Notes: a model not told the origin generated them from the letters alone. DNA of 64,000 bases from Gnetum montanum (GCA_015680685.1 MNCI01023453.1:357304-421303), one strand, 5' to 3'. Positions 44,027-56,665 are shown, counted from the first letter of the stretch. Numbers and translations: made by a program.

Positions 44027-46004
44027 AAAGGACTGTTGGCGACTGTTTGGGATCCGACTGGCAATGAGTGTCCTCGAATAGGATTTGGGTGGTTGTTGGT
44101 CCTTGGTAACACCAAGGCCTAGATACCTCCAAATAGACTTAGTAGTTAATGTGAGTATGTGTGTGTGTTGTTGCGGTGTGCTGTTGTGAAAAATGAAATG
44201 ATTGGGTTGTATGTAAAACTATAAATGACTTATCTTAAAGAGATTCAGCCAACTTTGCAAAGTACTGTGAGTTGTTGAGAGTTCTTATATTGTTCAATTA
44301 CCTAGTCTATCCGATCCTTATAATACCTACTTGTAAAAAATAAAGTTTTGCAAAAAAATTTGAGCACAACTCTACGAAACTACTTCTAATTTTCCCTAGA
44401 GAAAGAGATAGCTCCACAAGAAAACTAGAAATAGAGCGAGATTCAATGGAAATAGAAAGAGAGAAAAAGAAAGTAGATTTGTGTAAAAATCTCAAATGTT
44501 TAAACAAGGTAAAATGATACGAGTAAACACTTCGCAATAAATCTATCCCAAATTCAATAACTATGAATTGTTCAAACTTCCAAGGCACAAATAAGCAATT
44601 TCTTCAAGACAATCCTACTATGCTACCCAAAAAGAATTGCTACATAAACTATCATGTATCAGACTCTATTTTGGCTAAATAATGGATGTCAACAATTGCA
44701 TTCAATAGAACTTTCAAAAGACTTGACAATTTATGATTGAAATACCATGGAGATTCACTTTAAAGATAAAATAAGCTATTCTAGTCCTATCAAAATACCA
44801 AAGATTTTCAGAATCCTCTTGACTATTGAATCATTCAACGGCTTGACTACATGCAGAGGCTCTCTTATAACAATCTCAAGAGCAGTTCTTATACATTGTG
44901 CAAAATAAAATTCACGACTAAAATGCTCTTAAGGCTTTCAAAAAACAAGCTCTTTTATGGAAATATTTTAATAGAAATATTCTATCATGCAACAAGAACA
45001 ATAAGAACAATCTAAAAATCCCAAAATTACTTGCCAAGCATGATACTATCTAAACCACTAGCTAAAAAATTTAAACAAAATAAATAATAAAAATAACTCA
45101 TAGAAATATGACAAAGAGGCTGAAATATTGTCTTTAACAAGTCATCTTACAAGCAATCTTTCACAATGTCTTCTTTACAAATGCTCTTCCCCCCTTAGCC
45201 ACCAAGATTCAGAGTGAGACCCCCCTTTTTCCTTCCTACCCTTGAAGCCCTTTTATAGGGTCTCATAGGTAGTTAGGTAAGTTACAGACATTTTGGGTGG
45301 TTATAACCACCATAGAGATAAAAAATGTTGCAGTTGACAAGTATCCCATTTAGTTTCCAAGTGGCCCATTCAGTTGCCAAGTGGTCATCATGGAGATTAA
45401 AAATTTGTAGTTGACAAGTGGCCTTTGTAGTGGTTATAACCACCATTTCAATTGAGAGGCTACAATTGTCATGAAATTACAACATTCTAGTCGCTATATT
45501 CACCATAGGGTTAAATGTTTATAGGTGATGAATATCTTGTAGTTGCAACCACCATGATCATAATTGACAAGTGTTCAATTCACATGGGACTTTGAACAAT
45601 TGTCCCATAACTTTCTTTTCTTTTTTTAAAACATAAAATATTTTATTGTTATTTAAATCATAGTAATAGATATAGTAACCATGGAGTTGATGCATACATG
45701 GATGGGTTGATATATAAATATATATGTATGTGTGTAATATTTGTACATCTTTCTTATGCTTGGGACCCATGATTTGCTCCCTGCCTGCAACCAACCTCTA
45801 TATGTCCAAATCACCTGCAAGTTGAAGGATTTTAACCTGCAAAACACATTAAGACGAAACACTACACAATAGCAGTTATATCCGATAACCATTTTGATAT
45901 ATCGTCACTCAAATTATTCTGCCCTGTGCCGATCTCAGTCATAACCATATGTCAACTGCCACTGCAAAACAAGGCCTTGTCGCTGCATCTGGTAATGTTG
46001 TTGT

Positions 46005-46135
46005 GTGGTGTTCAGTTGCTACCACCATGTGCAATCTCTAAAAGTGCCCCAGTATACAGAGGCTAGGATGCTGGAACCCAACAGCTTATTGATGTTGAAT
46101 ACTTTAGTGGCTTCACTAATTAAGCTTTCAAACAA
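46005..46135 (-). pseudogene. kinase N-lobe fragment (in LTR3), partly deleted
   Basis: The minus strand reads a shortened version of the fragment in LTR1 and LTR2. The SYKDISKATGGF-type block is largely lost to a deletion near 46118, while a YTGAL-like end remains. Confidence 0.55.
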
Positions 46136-46731
46136 AAAATATATTCTTATTTATTGCATTCATCCAACCCAGGTACAGGAATATTGGAGAGGTAACGCTC
46201 AAGCAAGATATGTGCATGTTTTAGATTTCCTGTACAAAATATGATCCTGGTAGAGTAATCATAAATGTAGCAATTGTAGACTAGTCCATTTCAAGGCCAA
46301 ATTTGGGTATGAAGTTAATAATCCCATTGCAGGAAGAATAAGCACACCAATTGCAAGGTCAAAAATTTGACCACCTACTTCCCAAACTTCCTCTTTGAAG
46401 AAAAATCAAACCTTTGCTGCAACATCCCCGAAGTTTCCAGGCGGCTCCAGGATCCATTCATTTCGGGGCTGAGGTTGAGAAGGGGGATTTTATTTCTTCT
46501 CCGTATCCAACGGGATCAACATAGAGCAGGAAGCTTTTGGATAATTTCCTTGCAAAATCTGTCTGGCCGGAGACAGTAGTATACAAATCTCTAGTAGCTA
46601 GGCTGGACCAATAACCCAAGTTGGGAGACGTAATCAAGTGGGATACTACTGGACTAAACAGTACAAGGCAGCGTCTTAATCCACATGCATTTCTCAATTT
46701 TTAAGGCTTTGTTTTCTTGTGATTTTCATCA

Positions 46732-47430
46732 CTATGTATTTGTTGATCCCAGGGTTTTCAGCATGGGTAGTGTTGACAGGTTGAATGGGAACACTTCTGG
46801 CAACAGTCCCGTTAGCTTGTTGGAGGATAGATCTAGAACATTTAAGTTGGAGAAACTTGAAAGAGAAGATAAAATAGAAATCATGGTAGAGCCATCAATT
46901 ACAAGAATATTGGACATTATGTTGAAAAAAATCAGCGGCAACCTTCCAAACTGTAGAGGAATTACTCCTATCAGCCAATTTTCATCAAATACAAATTTAC
47001 GAAGATTACTGCAGTTCCCTAAAGATGGAGGAATGCTATGCATCAGGTTGTTTCCCCACAACTAGAGCATAGATAGGTTTTCCAGTGTGCCCATCTGAGA
47101 AGGAACATAGCCTATAAAAGCATTTTGACACATGTCTACATAGCCAAGTGTAGACATGTTACCAATTGATTCAGGGATATCACCAGCCAATTGAGGATTT
47201 TTGAAAACAAACAGAATTATAAGATTCTTTAGCTTGCAGATTTCTTATGGTAATGTGCTGGTTATGGGAATCTGAGAAATGTACAACTGTTGTTCTAGAG
47301 AAGATAGGTTTCCTATGGAAGAGGGAATAGAACCGGTGAGATTGTTTGTTTGGAGGGTGAGGAGCTGTAGACTAGACATGTGGTCGATGTTGAGAGGAAT
47401 GCTACTGTACCAGTAGGAAACCATTCAAAA
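46732..47430 (-). pseudogene. leucine-rich-repeat fragment (in LTR3)
   Basis: LRR text runs from about 47430 (IPLNIDHMSSLQLLTLQTN NLTGSIPSSIGNLSSL) to 46732 (LDLSSNKLTGLLPEVF), with stops near 47250 and 47062. The section 47061-46732 is open (109 codons). It is the clearest copy for the N-terminal LRRs. Confidence 0.8.
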
Positions 47431-47552
47431 GTGTCTGCTAGAATTCTTGCCACTTCTCCAACTATGAATAAGAGAGTACTAAAAACTGCAAAAACCTTTA
47501 CTCAATTTTATCATGCCCACCTGTTCCATGAAATGGCCAAAATGTGCCAACA

Positions 47553-47557
47553 GCAAC
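47553..47557. repeat. target duplication GCAAC (right of array)
   Basis: Differs by one base from GTAAC at 24274-24278. Confidence 0.6.
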
Positions 47558-49279
47558 ATACACACCCACACACAGAGAGAGAGAGATACAAAGCTAGATA
47601 TTCAAATGTTCAATATAATATATACATACACACACATACATAAAATTAAAATTAAAATAGTCCCTTTAGATCTATTATGCACACACACACATCTATATGA
47701 AACTAAAATTAAAATAGACCATTTGGATTTATTGCACATTATAAGTATATATGATATAAGTTTTAAAAACATCATTAATAAATACTAAGTAAGAAAACAA
47801 AAATTTGAGAGGGTGTTGAAACCTTGAAATAATTACAATATATCTTGGGGTGTACCTATATAAAAATTACTTAGAAGCTATATAAAGAAGTTATCATTGA
47901 GGCCTATAATGATATTGCTTTAGTAAAGCACCAATACCATCCTTGAGTCCAAAATTAGCCAAATGTTTGACAGTAGACCCAAGATGGACTAAACCTGAAT
48001 AGTCACAACACCTACATGCACAAAATAAGTACACATCACCTATTAGTCCATGGATTAGAATCATATTGAGTATACCATATGAAATCATATATTCAACATC
48101 ACACACACATGACCACCATAACATATACATGTAATAACAAGAGACACCAAGGTTTGAGCTCACATTGGACCCAAGGTTTAACATCATTGAAAAATAATTT
48201 GTGCTTACTATCCTCACTAACATTTCAGATTTTTATGGTGATATTTTGGTATTCCTAAATATACTTTTCCAGATATCCAATGTATCAAATCTCTTTTAGC
48301 TTTACCTAGGCTTTATCAATGGAATTGCTAGGATGAAAGTTCTCGATCAAAGCTTTGCTAAACTAGGCCCATGTTCTGATGGCCCCACCTATCCTAGCCT
48401 TTTCCTCTTAAAGCATGTTAAGACACAATTTTTTTGTCATTTCACCCAAGAATTAGTTAACCATATGCTCTTGTATTTTAATGAAACATTCATACATTTC
48501 TAGGAATCCTTCTATTTGAAATAGAAATATATCTATCACAACATCATTCCTATCACCCTTATAGATTTTTGGTTACTTTGCTTGAAACTTGGAAACTATT
48601 GGCTCAGCCTCAACACTAGTGTCCTTGCTTGCATAGTCAAATGATATTTCATGATCCCAATCTCATCATCTAATTTCTTTTCTAAGATCTTAATCTTATA
48701 TTTTTGGCTTTCTTATAAAGCATACTATGTTTCTAGCAATGATCTCAGCTCCTAATTTTCATCTCAAAGCTTCTGGTTGCCAAGTTTCCTTGGTGAAGCA
48801 CCATTTGGCACCATCCTTAAGTCAAAAATCATCTAGATGTTCTAGAGGAGATCTAAGGTTGGCTATTCCTTAATAGTTACAACACCTACATGTGTAACAT
48901 AAAAACACATCTCCCATTAGTCCATGGATTGGAAGTAATAGAGTATGCCACATGAAATCATATATGTGACATGACCAACATGACACATACACATACCCAC
49001 ATATAACCACCACAACATGCACATGTAAGAATAAAATATACCATTCTCCTAGAAGATCTATGACACATTCCTATCCTAATGTATCTAGCTCTAAAATCCT
49101 ACTATCAAAGAGAAGGGAGATGGCCTATGAATCAAAGCCAAAGCTCCTTTGCAAGCCTACATTACCTTGTGATAATGTACATAAAGGAATCAAGACCAAT
49201 GTATTTCCTTAATGATGGTTGTAACGGAATGAAATCCATAAGGATCTTTACTCTCCTCTAACCTTCATTTCAAAGGAAA
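47558..49279. other. repeat-rich spacer with a 230-bp direct repeat
   Basis: It begins with CA and GA microsatellite (47558-47640) and a ~61-bp duplication (aaattaaaattaaaatag at about 47644 and 47706). A diverged direct repeat follows: 47927-48150 and 48792-49033, sharing caccatcctt, cacaacacctacatg, attagtccatggatt and catgaaatcatata. Between them is stop-rich sequence. No domain recognised. Confidence 0.5.
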
Positions 49280-51290
49280 ACAACCTTTGAACCACCAACA
49301 AGACATATTTTTCTACAAGTACAAAAATAGTGAATCACATTGCACATTGAACAAGAATACATTGCACATTGAACAAAAAAATATATCTCCTTCTTCGTAC
49401 AAAAGTGCCTCACTGCCTAGGTCTGAAATAGGAAATAATCGATGGCGTAATACACATGATGTTGATCCGCTAGTCCCTCAACAAGTTTGAGTGGTATATA
49501 TTCATCTTGATGAGTATATACCAGACTTCACCTTTATCCTCCATCAAGATGAACAACTGCATCGGTGAGATTTAGAAGATAACATAGTGTTACCTCCTAA
49601 TCATTTAGTCCCAAGCATTCTTCTTCGTTCCCTTACACGAATTGGCATGCCACACTTACATGCAGAATACATTATGTAAGACCATGACTTGAGAGAATAC
49701 CATCCCATGGAGGCATAATGTTAAAGGGATTTGCAATAGGAAAGAAATCATAAGTCTTTGAAGGGTAAGTGGTTGCAAGATGTCCCACATGTCTTAAGCA
49801 AAAATAAGGGTGGTGAACCTACCTCAGGTAGTTGCCCACATAATGATGTTCCTCTCCTTGACTTTGGCCAAGGGGTTGTGTATCAGAACCTTCATTCAAC
49901 TATTCATAACCCAATTTCTGATACCCATGGGCACAAAGGGTCTAAACAAGGGACACAGACACATGATAAAGATAAACATTCTAGTCGTAATCGCGATCGA
50001 GGCTGAGACCACCAAAGAGAAGTTGGCAGACACCATCATGATGATGGTTCTCCTTATTCTTCACCTTCATCCTATCCTTCAGTGTCTAGACACAATCATA
50101 AAGAAAAGGACCATGGGGATAAAGATAGGCAAAGTGGAATGCATAGATGAAACAGCTAGGAAAGGGGACAAGGGCACTCTAGAAAGTCATGACATAAAAG
50201 AAGGGAGAGTAGGGAACAACAAAGGCATCATAGATGCCATGGATGAGATGATCATGATGAACCCCTCCTCCCTACTCAAAGTATGTTAAGCATAACTAAG
50301 GCTATTAGAATTCCAACAAGGCACCAGAAAGATAGGAGGATCAAGAGATTAGATATGAACAATATCCCACGATTTAAAGGGGGATACAACATTGATCTTT
50401 AGAATCATTTACAAGAATTTCATGATGTGTGTGCCTTACAAAACATAGAGAACGAATGGAAAAAACTTAAGTTGTTCCCACATATACTAGTTAAAGAAGC
50501 AGAAAGTTGGTATTGGTCCTTGGAACTAGAATCTATTTGTAGATGGAGTACTATGTTAGAATTATTTAATGACAAGTAACAAATGTACTCCCGAGTGTCT
50601 AACTTGTGAAAGCAAATCCAAGGCTGGAAACAAGAAGGACATGAACCCTTGGATGTTGCCATGGGCTAATACTATGCACTATTACATCATTTTCTTGGCC
50701 ATGGTTATTCGCAAAGTGATCAATTGCACCATCTCGTGGATGGGATTAGGCATAAAACCAAAAGAACCATTAGGACTTATGCCCAAGGAAGACTATTCGA
50801 GCTTAGGTTCCATCAAATTCAAAAACTACTGGAGCAAGTTACTAAGAAAGAAGGTGAGCTATTGAAGAGAGAATGTGTGAAAGAGTATAACTGAGATCCT
50901 TCCCTTCAGAAGAGGGGAGTAAGATTCTGTGAAGATGAAGAAGAGTCACCACTCGAAGAGATGGTGAATAGGAAAGCTTTGCTTATCCAAGAGATGACAT
51001 CAAAAGTTTTAGCGAAGGTAGACCAAATGTGGGATTACCTAGACAATAGATTTTAGATTGTTCTTAAAATAGTTGAGGAGTCTAGAGAGTAAGGTAGTGA
51101 GAAAAGAAAAAAGAAAGAGGCTGAACATGTATGTAGCAAGTGTAAGGGCAAAGTTTCCATCATTGAAGAGGTTTTGGATTTGAAAATAGACAATGATAGT
51201 GGATGTGAGATATGTCAATATGACCATCCTAAGGGATGTTGCCCTATAATCTCACATCTACAAGAGTCTAGGGTGTATGCACTCAACCCA
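49280..51290 (+). pseudogene. gag: Athila-like gag, plus strand, decayed
   Basis: A plus-strand relative of the gag at 19-20 kb. It has a charged region HDKDKHSSRNRDRG near 49980, the core LDMNNIPRFKGGYNIDL (50351-50400), WKKLKLFPHILVKEAESWYWSL, RWSTMLELFNDK, and EPLDVAM-YYALLHHFLGHGYS, interrupted by stops. A knuckle CEICQYDHPKGCC (51207-51245) again has C-x2-C-x3-H-x4-C spacing. I see no LTR upstream. It continues into protease at 52 kb. Confidence 0.75.
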
Positions 51291-51761
51291 TGATTAAACA
51301 AAAGGCAAACACCCTAAAGGTTACCTTATCCTCAAGGTAACCCAAGGCAATTCCACCAACCCTTAACATATTATTCCAATGGAACTCCACCACAACCAAT
51401 TGAGAAATTTCAATAGTGGTAACATCCACAATCATGGGAAATGCCACCACCAAGGCAACAGTATCCTTAATGGCAACCTGACCTATATGGATATTACATG
51501 CAGTAGCCAATCTCCCCACATGACTCTACTGGTCATGTCACTCCTCAACCTCACTACCAAGACCACGAGTATTATGGGACTCCCTCTTCTAGAGGAAATA
51601 TTCTACAAGCATAACATCCTTCTCATCTGGCCTCATCTCTTCCACCAATAGCTCCACTACCACCTACTCCAGCCATGCAAGGTGAAATCCCTACCTAGCC
51701 ATAGCAACATAACACCATAAGGGCTGTTAACTCTCAACATACTATTGGTTCCAACAACCAC

Positions 51762-52330
51762 ATGAAGAAAAGACCTTTCTTTAGAACCAACAGTCCAACC
51801 AAGCCCTTGCAATCGCAAGCAGCTAATTCCTTAGATGCCTCAATATCCATCAAAAATTTGAAGCCTTCTTCAAATCAACCACCGCACTCAATGCATATGG
51901 TCATGCTAACACATGTCGTTATCGATTGGATTAAATCTAGCAATCTTCCTAGGAAATTCACTGATCTTGGGAGTCGTTTGATATACTTACAAATCACTAA
52001 AAATGAACTGTGCAAGGCTCTTTTGGATTTAGGTTATGATGTTGACTTGATTTCTTAAGAAATGTACAAGGCCTGGAACTTACCTCTATTGAGAAAGAGC
52101 AACATCCATCTAGAGTTGACCAACCAGTCCATCATTGTCCCATTTGGATTGGTGGAAGATGTTGTTACCACTATTTGTGGGTGGTTGTACCTAGCTGACT
52201 TCCTAGTGATTCAGGTGAACAATGATAAGGGGGACTTCCCAATCATAATGGGAAGAGCATGGCTAAGCACAGTTGATGCACACCTAGGAATCTATGATCT
52301 TTCCCTATAAATATCAAAGAAAAACACATT
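51762..52330 (+). pseudogene. Athila-like gag tail and protease, plus strand
   Basis: First frame 51762-52058: KKRPFFRTNSPTKPLQSQ, then ITKNELCKALLDLGYDVDLIS, where the protease active site D-S-G is D-L-G. The frame stops, then 52062-52310 continues with MYKAWNLPLLRKSNIHLEL, PFGLVEDVVTTICGWLYLADFLVIQ and GDFPIIMGRAWLSTVDAHLG, the conserved ILGRPWL-like protease end. The element breaks off at about 52610. Confidence 0.8.
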
Positions 52331-52610
52331 CGAAAAGATCAAGAAGAAGAAAGTTCCATGAATTTCATATAGTGACATAGGGTGTAATTCCGTGTAGCGG
52401 TCATGGGTTGTGCAAAGTATAACATTGCTTGCATGCAATCAGTGTGCATAAGTGATCAACATAGAAAGATGCCTATATGTAGTAGCCACACGACAAGAAG
52501 CGACCCAGTGGCTGAAAAATAATCAAGAAAGTAGTTCACTCATATGCATGGAACCAACTAAGGGTTTGACTTGTGCTTACATCGATAGCATAGATGCATT
52601 AGAGCAAGTC
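52190..52610 (+). repeat. inverted repeat arm (partner 58222-58642)
   Basis: The protease end and following spacer match the reverse complement of 58222-58642 over about 420 bp, from ctagctgactt to gagcaagtc, with substitutions. It arises because two related elements lie in opposite orientation. Confidence 0.75.
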
Positions 52611-52616
52611 TATCAC

Positions 52617-53580
52617 TGATGAATGGTAAGGCACCCCTACACTTAACCATATGAATACGAGCATTTCACACACAATCTAGTCGAATTCCAAGGACTAAGT
52701 GCTTATGAACCCTTGTTGAACAAGAATGGGTTGGTTGATCGTTGTCTTCCCAAGTTTACCTGTATGTCATGATTGTATGGTTAACTAAGATTGAGGCATA
52801 TGATTTTTATAGTTTTTATGTTTTTATGTCCTATGCTAGTAGGGAAGGAGAGAGGTAACTAAGTGACTAATTTAACTTAACTACTCATTAACGAAGTTCT
52901 AACTAATCCTAACACCAGCATCCATTCCTGCTTGTCGTACACATCCTGAACTAGTGCAACACTGCTAGGATTACCAAACGCTAATTTTTACTGGGTTACC
53001 AAGCATTACACACATGCTCGAAGCGGTTGGATTGAGTGTATTTTAATGATTTTCTTAATTGATCAAAATAAATTGTTGTGCTAATAACATAAATGTAAAG
53101 TGCATAAAATAAAATAAAATAAAATAAATGCATAAGAAAATAAAATAAAAGAAATGTGTAAGAAAACAAATCTCAAGTGTTGCATGGATGAATCAAGAGC
53201 TCGTCTTTATTGCTGTACACAAGGTGTGCTCAGGTACACAATGCTTGAATAAAGATCCATCCACACTTCAACCTCCTACTGTGGGCACTTGGAAAATACT
53301 CTAAGTTCTAAACATACTACAAGAGTTTTGCTACTTGGCTACTAAAAGACTTCCTTTTCCAATTGTGCACCTAAGAACTGTATTTATAGGCTTGGGCACA
53401 ACTAATCTAATAATTAGAATAATAGCTCTAATAATTAGATAAACTGCTAAAGCAATCGCTAGAGTAACCTCTCTAATAATTAGAATAAATTGGTAGAGTA
53501 ACTTCTATAATAATTAGAATAAACCACTAGAGTAACTACTCTAATAATTAGAATAACTACTAGAGTAACCACTCTCATCA
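52617..53580 (-). repeat. 3' LTR of the minus-strand Athila-like element, 964 bp
   Basis: Plus text TGATGAATGG...CTCTCATCA. Its first ~50 bases resemble the LTR at 14473 (caccccta, cacttaaccatatgaatacga), so the families are related. Minus-strand TATAAATA (plus tatttata, 53391-53398). Between 53400 and 53575 is a tandem array of about 30-bp units, (t)aataattagaata-ctagagtaac. Confidence 0.75.
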
Positions 53581-55229
53581 TACCTCCACGACTGAATGAA
53601 AACTCATCCTTGAGTTCCTTACAAAATATTTTGAAGGTATAGGATTATTGACTAATTAACAACTGATGGTGGAATGGGATGACAGACTCAACGTGCCTAG
53701 AGAATGGATCAATAAGCATATTACAACATTAGTGTTCATGACCATTTTGGTGAACACCCATACATAAATAACATCCAAGCCTTTATTTGGTAGCTTATAG
53801 AGAAAGATAGAGAAAGAAAATGAAGCATGTTGCCATTGATGCTAAGCATGTTGCCATTGATGCTAAGGTGCAGGGGTTAGGCGAATAGTAAAATGGAGAA
53901 AATTAAAAAATTTATGCTAGGGCCCCCATGAATAAGAGTAAACCTCTGGTAGCTATAATATGAAAAAATATGAGGAACAAGAAAGATGGAAAAAAATAAT
54001 AACAACAATGCCAATAAAATGGATGTCATGGATGAGGATGAAACAAGATATGATTGATTGCAAGAAATGTTTAAGGAAAAGAACTTAACAGTTGCACCAA
54101 AAAGGAATACTAGTGGATCTTCCCCAAAGTAGGCTCATGCCTTTTTATGCCTTGACAAACCCACAAACCAAAGAGTCTGTAGGCTCTAAGAATGTCATTT
54201 AGAAGTAAGAGTTAAAGACTTACCCACAAGAATTCACCAAAGAAATATAATGCATCAACCTATAAATGGACTAATGATAAAACCAACAATGAGGTGGAAA
54301 ATGGAAAGAAAGATGGAGAGGAGAGAATGGAATGGAATCCCAAGAACAAGGTTGTGTAATGTCCCTTATGTACTGTATGGTTAATATGACTGAGAAGAAC
54401 TCATCCCAAATCTAGACTCAAACAAGCCACATCCAGTGACCTCGCATCAATACACTTGACCAATACATCCACATGAAGTAACAAAAATGCTTCCACAAAG
54501 AGTTACCACCATTTCAAAGAGAGCGAGATGGAGAACTAGGAAGCGAGAAAGGGCCTTAGTTAGAGGGAACCTTTAGACATGGGTAACATGTCTTTCCAAT
54601 TTCATAACCAGTGCCTTGTATCCCATATTGCTTTATTATGTCTAAGGGGTGTGCTTTGAATTCTCACTTTTCTCCTTTCTTTTTACGTTTATGTATGAGA
54701 ACCATAGCATGCAAAGTCTTATTTTTATTTAGTCAACTTCCTAATATTTGAATAATGTTAGAATGGTGAAAAACCCAAGAAAATGCATCCAAGAACCCAA
54801 GAGAATGGCTAGCAAAAATGCATTGAATCCCCTTGAAGTCACACCCTTTTCATCCTTTGAGTTTTTCCTTGGTTTGAAAAATACCCAATCACCAATTCAT
54901 TAATAAATTTACTTAGAAAAAAGGGACTATAGAGTTCCAAGAAAAAGGAGACCATAGAGTTGTATGGATGAGTGGATGGCATGGACTCATTGCCTATTTT
55001 ACCAAAAGAACCATACCTTAATATCATAATAATTCAAAGGTAAAAACCAAACATTAGCAATCAATATGATATAATTCAATCCACCATCATGAGCACTTAT
55101 TAGATGATGAATAAAAGCAAATCAAACAAACAAAGAAATTGTAAAAATATGAACGATGGTATAAAAAAAAGAAAATTTGGAAAAAATGTGTAAAACAAAA
55201 ATTCAAAAAGAACTAACAGCCTAAAATGG
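53581..55229 (-). other. 3' non-coding region of the Athila-like element
   Basis: It starts with the polypurine tract GTGGAGGTA (minus) at the LTR. There is no open frame of note; a gaagcatgttgccattgatgcta-type duplication lies near 53822-53865. Parts near 54100-54200 and 54840 resemble 16950-17700 in the gag-only element, tying the two together. Confidence 0.55.
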
Positions 55230-56344
55230 TTAGCATAGGTGGCCATCTCCCCCGTGACTAAGTTGGAAGGAGAAGATCCAAAATAGTGAGCAAGGTTGTC
55301 CATAAACAGAGGTAGCATGTGTACTAGTTGTTCTAAGCTCATGGAAAGGTTTGGTTTGTTGTACATTGACTAACAGTTTCTTATCTAGGCTCTCGTGTTT
55401 GTATATTATCATGGCCTCTAAAGGAAAAGTTGCATAAATAATATAAGGTCCTTCCCATAGTGTTTGAAATTTAGTACATTGTTGTACATGTGTGGGATTC
55501 CAATAGAGCACCTTATCTCCTATTTGATATTTAAATTTCCTAATTCTTAGGTCATGATGTTGTTTATTGAAGGCCTTGTGCAATTCATTAGATGAAAAGG
55601 TAGCTAATCGATTTTCATCTAGCAAGTTAAGGATTACTAACCATTGTTTCTGTGCTAGATCAAAGTTAAGGTTGAGGTCACATGCTATGGATAGTGTACA
55701 AAGCTCAGTTTGAATGGGAAGCATTGGTAATTTACTATACACTAACTCATAGGGAGAGTAGCATGTAGGGAGTTTCCATGTGAATCGGTATGCCCAAAGA
55801 TCATCATTCAGTTTAGTGCTCCTATCTAACCTAAACTTGCTAACAATTCTTGTTAATATCTTCGTAATCTCCCTATTGGTGACTTTTGTGTGACCATTCA
55901 CTTGGGGGTGGTATGGTGTGGTCAATTTATTCCAACCCCTAAGTGTTGCATTAATTTCTGAAAAGTTGCACCTATAAAGTGGGTACCATTGTCTTAAATA
56001 AGTGCATGAGGCATATCAAGCCTATTTATGATTTTTTGTTGAACAAATCATGTAGCTATAGATGATGTACAATCCTTAATAGCAACTGCTTCTACCTATT
56101 TAGTTAGATAATCAACAGCAACAATGATATAGGCTTTTCCATTGGAAATTGGTGTAATTGGCCCCATAAAATCAATTCCCAAAATGTCAAAGGGTTCTAA
56201 TGGTTTAATCCATTGTTGCAAATCCTCCATTCTAGTAGTCATTCTCCCATAACGTTGACAGTGCTTACAAGATTGAACAAAACAATGGGCATCCCAAAAT
56301 AATGTAGGACAATAATATCCTGCAAGCAGGATCTTGAAGGTCAT
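55230..56344 (-). pseudogene. Athila-like integrase
   Basis: CKHCQRYGRM ends the zinc finger near 56255. The core has FDILGIDFMGPITP (first Asp, about 56180) and DNGTHF (second Asp, about 55975, after a stop). The third motif reads QVNGHTKVTNRE (about 55905-55870), where Lys replaces the catalytic Glu (usual form NGQxExxN). The C-terminal part is open (55925-55230), with GDKVLYWNPTHV and FQTLWEGPYII. Inactive by stops and by the missing Glu. Confidence 0.8.
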
Positions 56345-56665
56345 TCCTCTCCTAGGGTAATGATCCCCACAAGGACCCTCATGAGCATCTTGGAGAACTC
56401 GCAGTTGATCTATATCAGGAACACACCATCAAACTAAGCCATCAAGACACACTTTATAAAGTTATCCATTAATTTCCATAAAGTACTTGGCTTGGTGAAA
56501 AAATTATTGTTTCTTCTTAAGTTTTAACCCTTGTGGTGTTTTTTGGGTGAGGAGATAGGTAAGAATGCTACTATACAAGTTTGTCTCCATGGGTGATTGA
56601 TTATTCACTACACCAGCAAAGAGGAATTGATCAGAAATTGGATACTCATCCTCTTTGTTGTCCCA

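Larger units (their letters stand above)
24279..47552 (-). mobile_element. Ty3/gypsy tandem array LTR-int-LTR-int-LTR, with LRR-kinase sequence in every LTR
   Basis: Three LTRs (24279-28013, 34419-38132, 44034-47552) in the same minus orientation enclose two internal regions, B (28014-34418) and C (38133-44033). The middle LTR is shared. Each internal region has its own PBS and polypurine tract. Minus-strand domain order is gag, protease, archaeal-type RNase H, RT, Ty3-type RNase H, integrase, then an extra ORF. All LTRs start TGTTGGC and end GCCAACA, except that the middle one ends gtcaaca. Near-matching 5-bp flanks GTAAC/GCAAC occur only at the outer ends. B and C each contain N-marked joints, so a partly artefactual arrangement cannot be excluded. 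Confidence 0.8.
44034..47552 (-). repeat. LTR3 (5' LTR of copy C), 3519 bp
   Basis: Minus strand starts TGTTGGC at 47552 and ends GCCAACA at 44034. TATA box at plus ttttata 45251-45257. It lacks about 115 bp near 45890 and about 125 bp near 46118 relative to LTR1, the latter removing much of the kinase fragment. Outside it lies GCAAC, then a CA/GA-rich stretch. Confidence 0.8.

Noticed and set aside
47894-48223. 109-codon Cys-rich minus-strand frame as a small secreted protein
   Set aside because: It lies within the 47927-48150 direct repeat, and the partner copy does not keep the frame open. No signal peptide or pattern.
53400-53575. Possible CRISPR-like array of regular 30-bp units
   Set aside because: Units are contiguous and degenerate without unique spacers, and lie inside a plant LTR.
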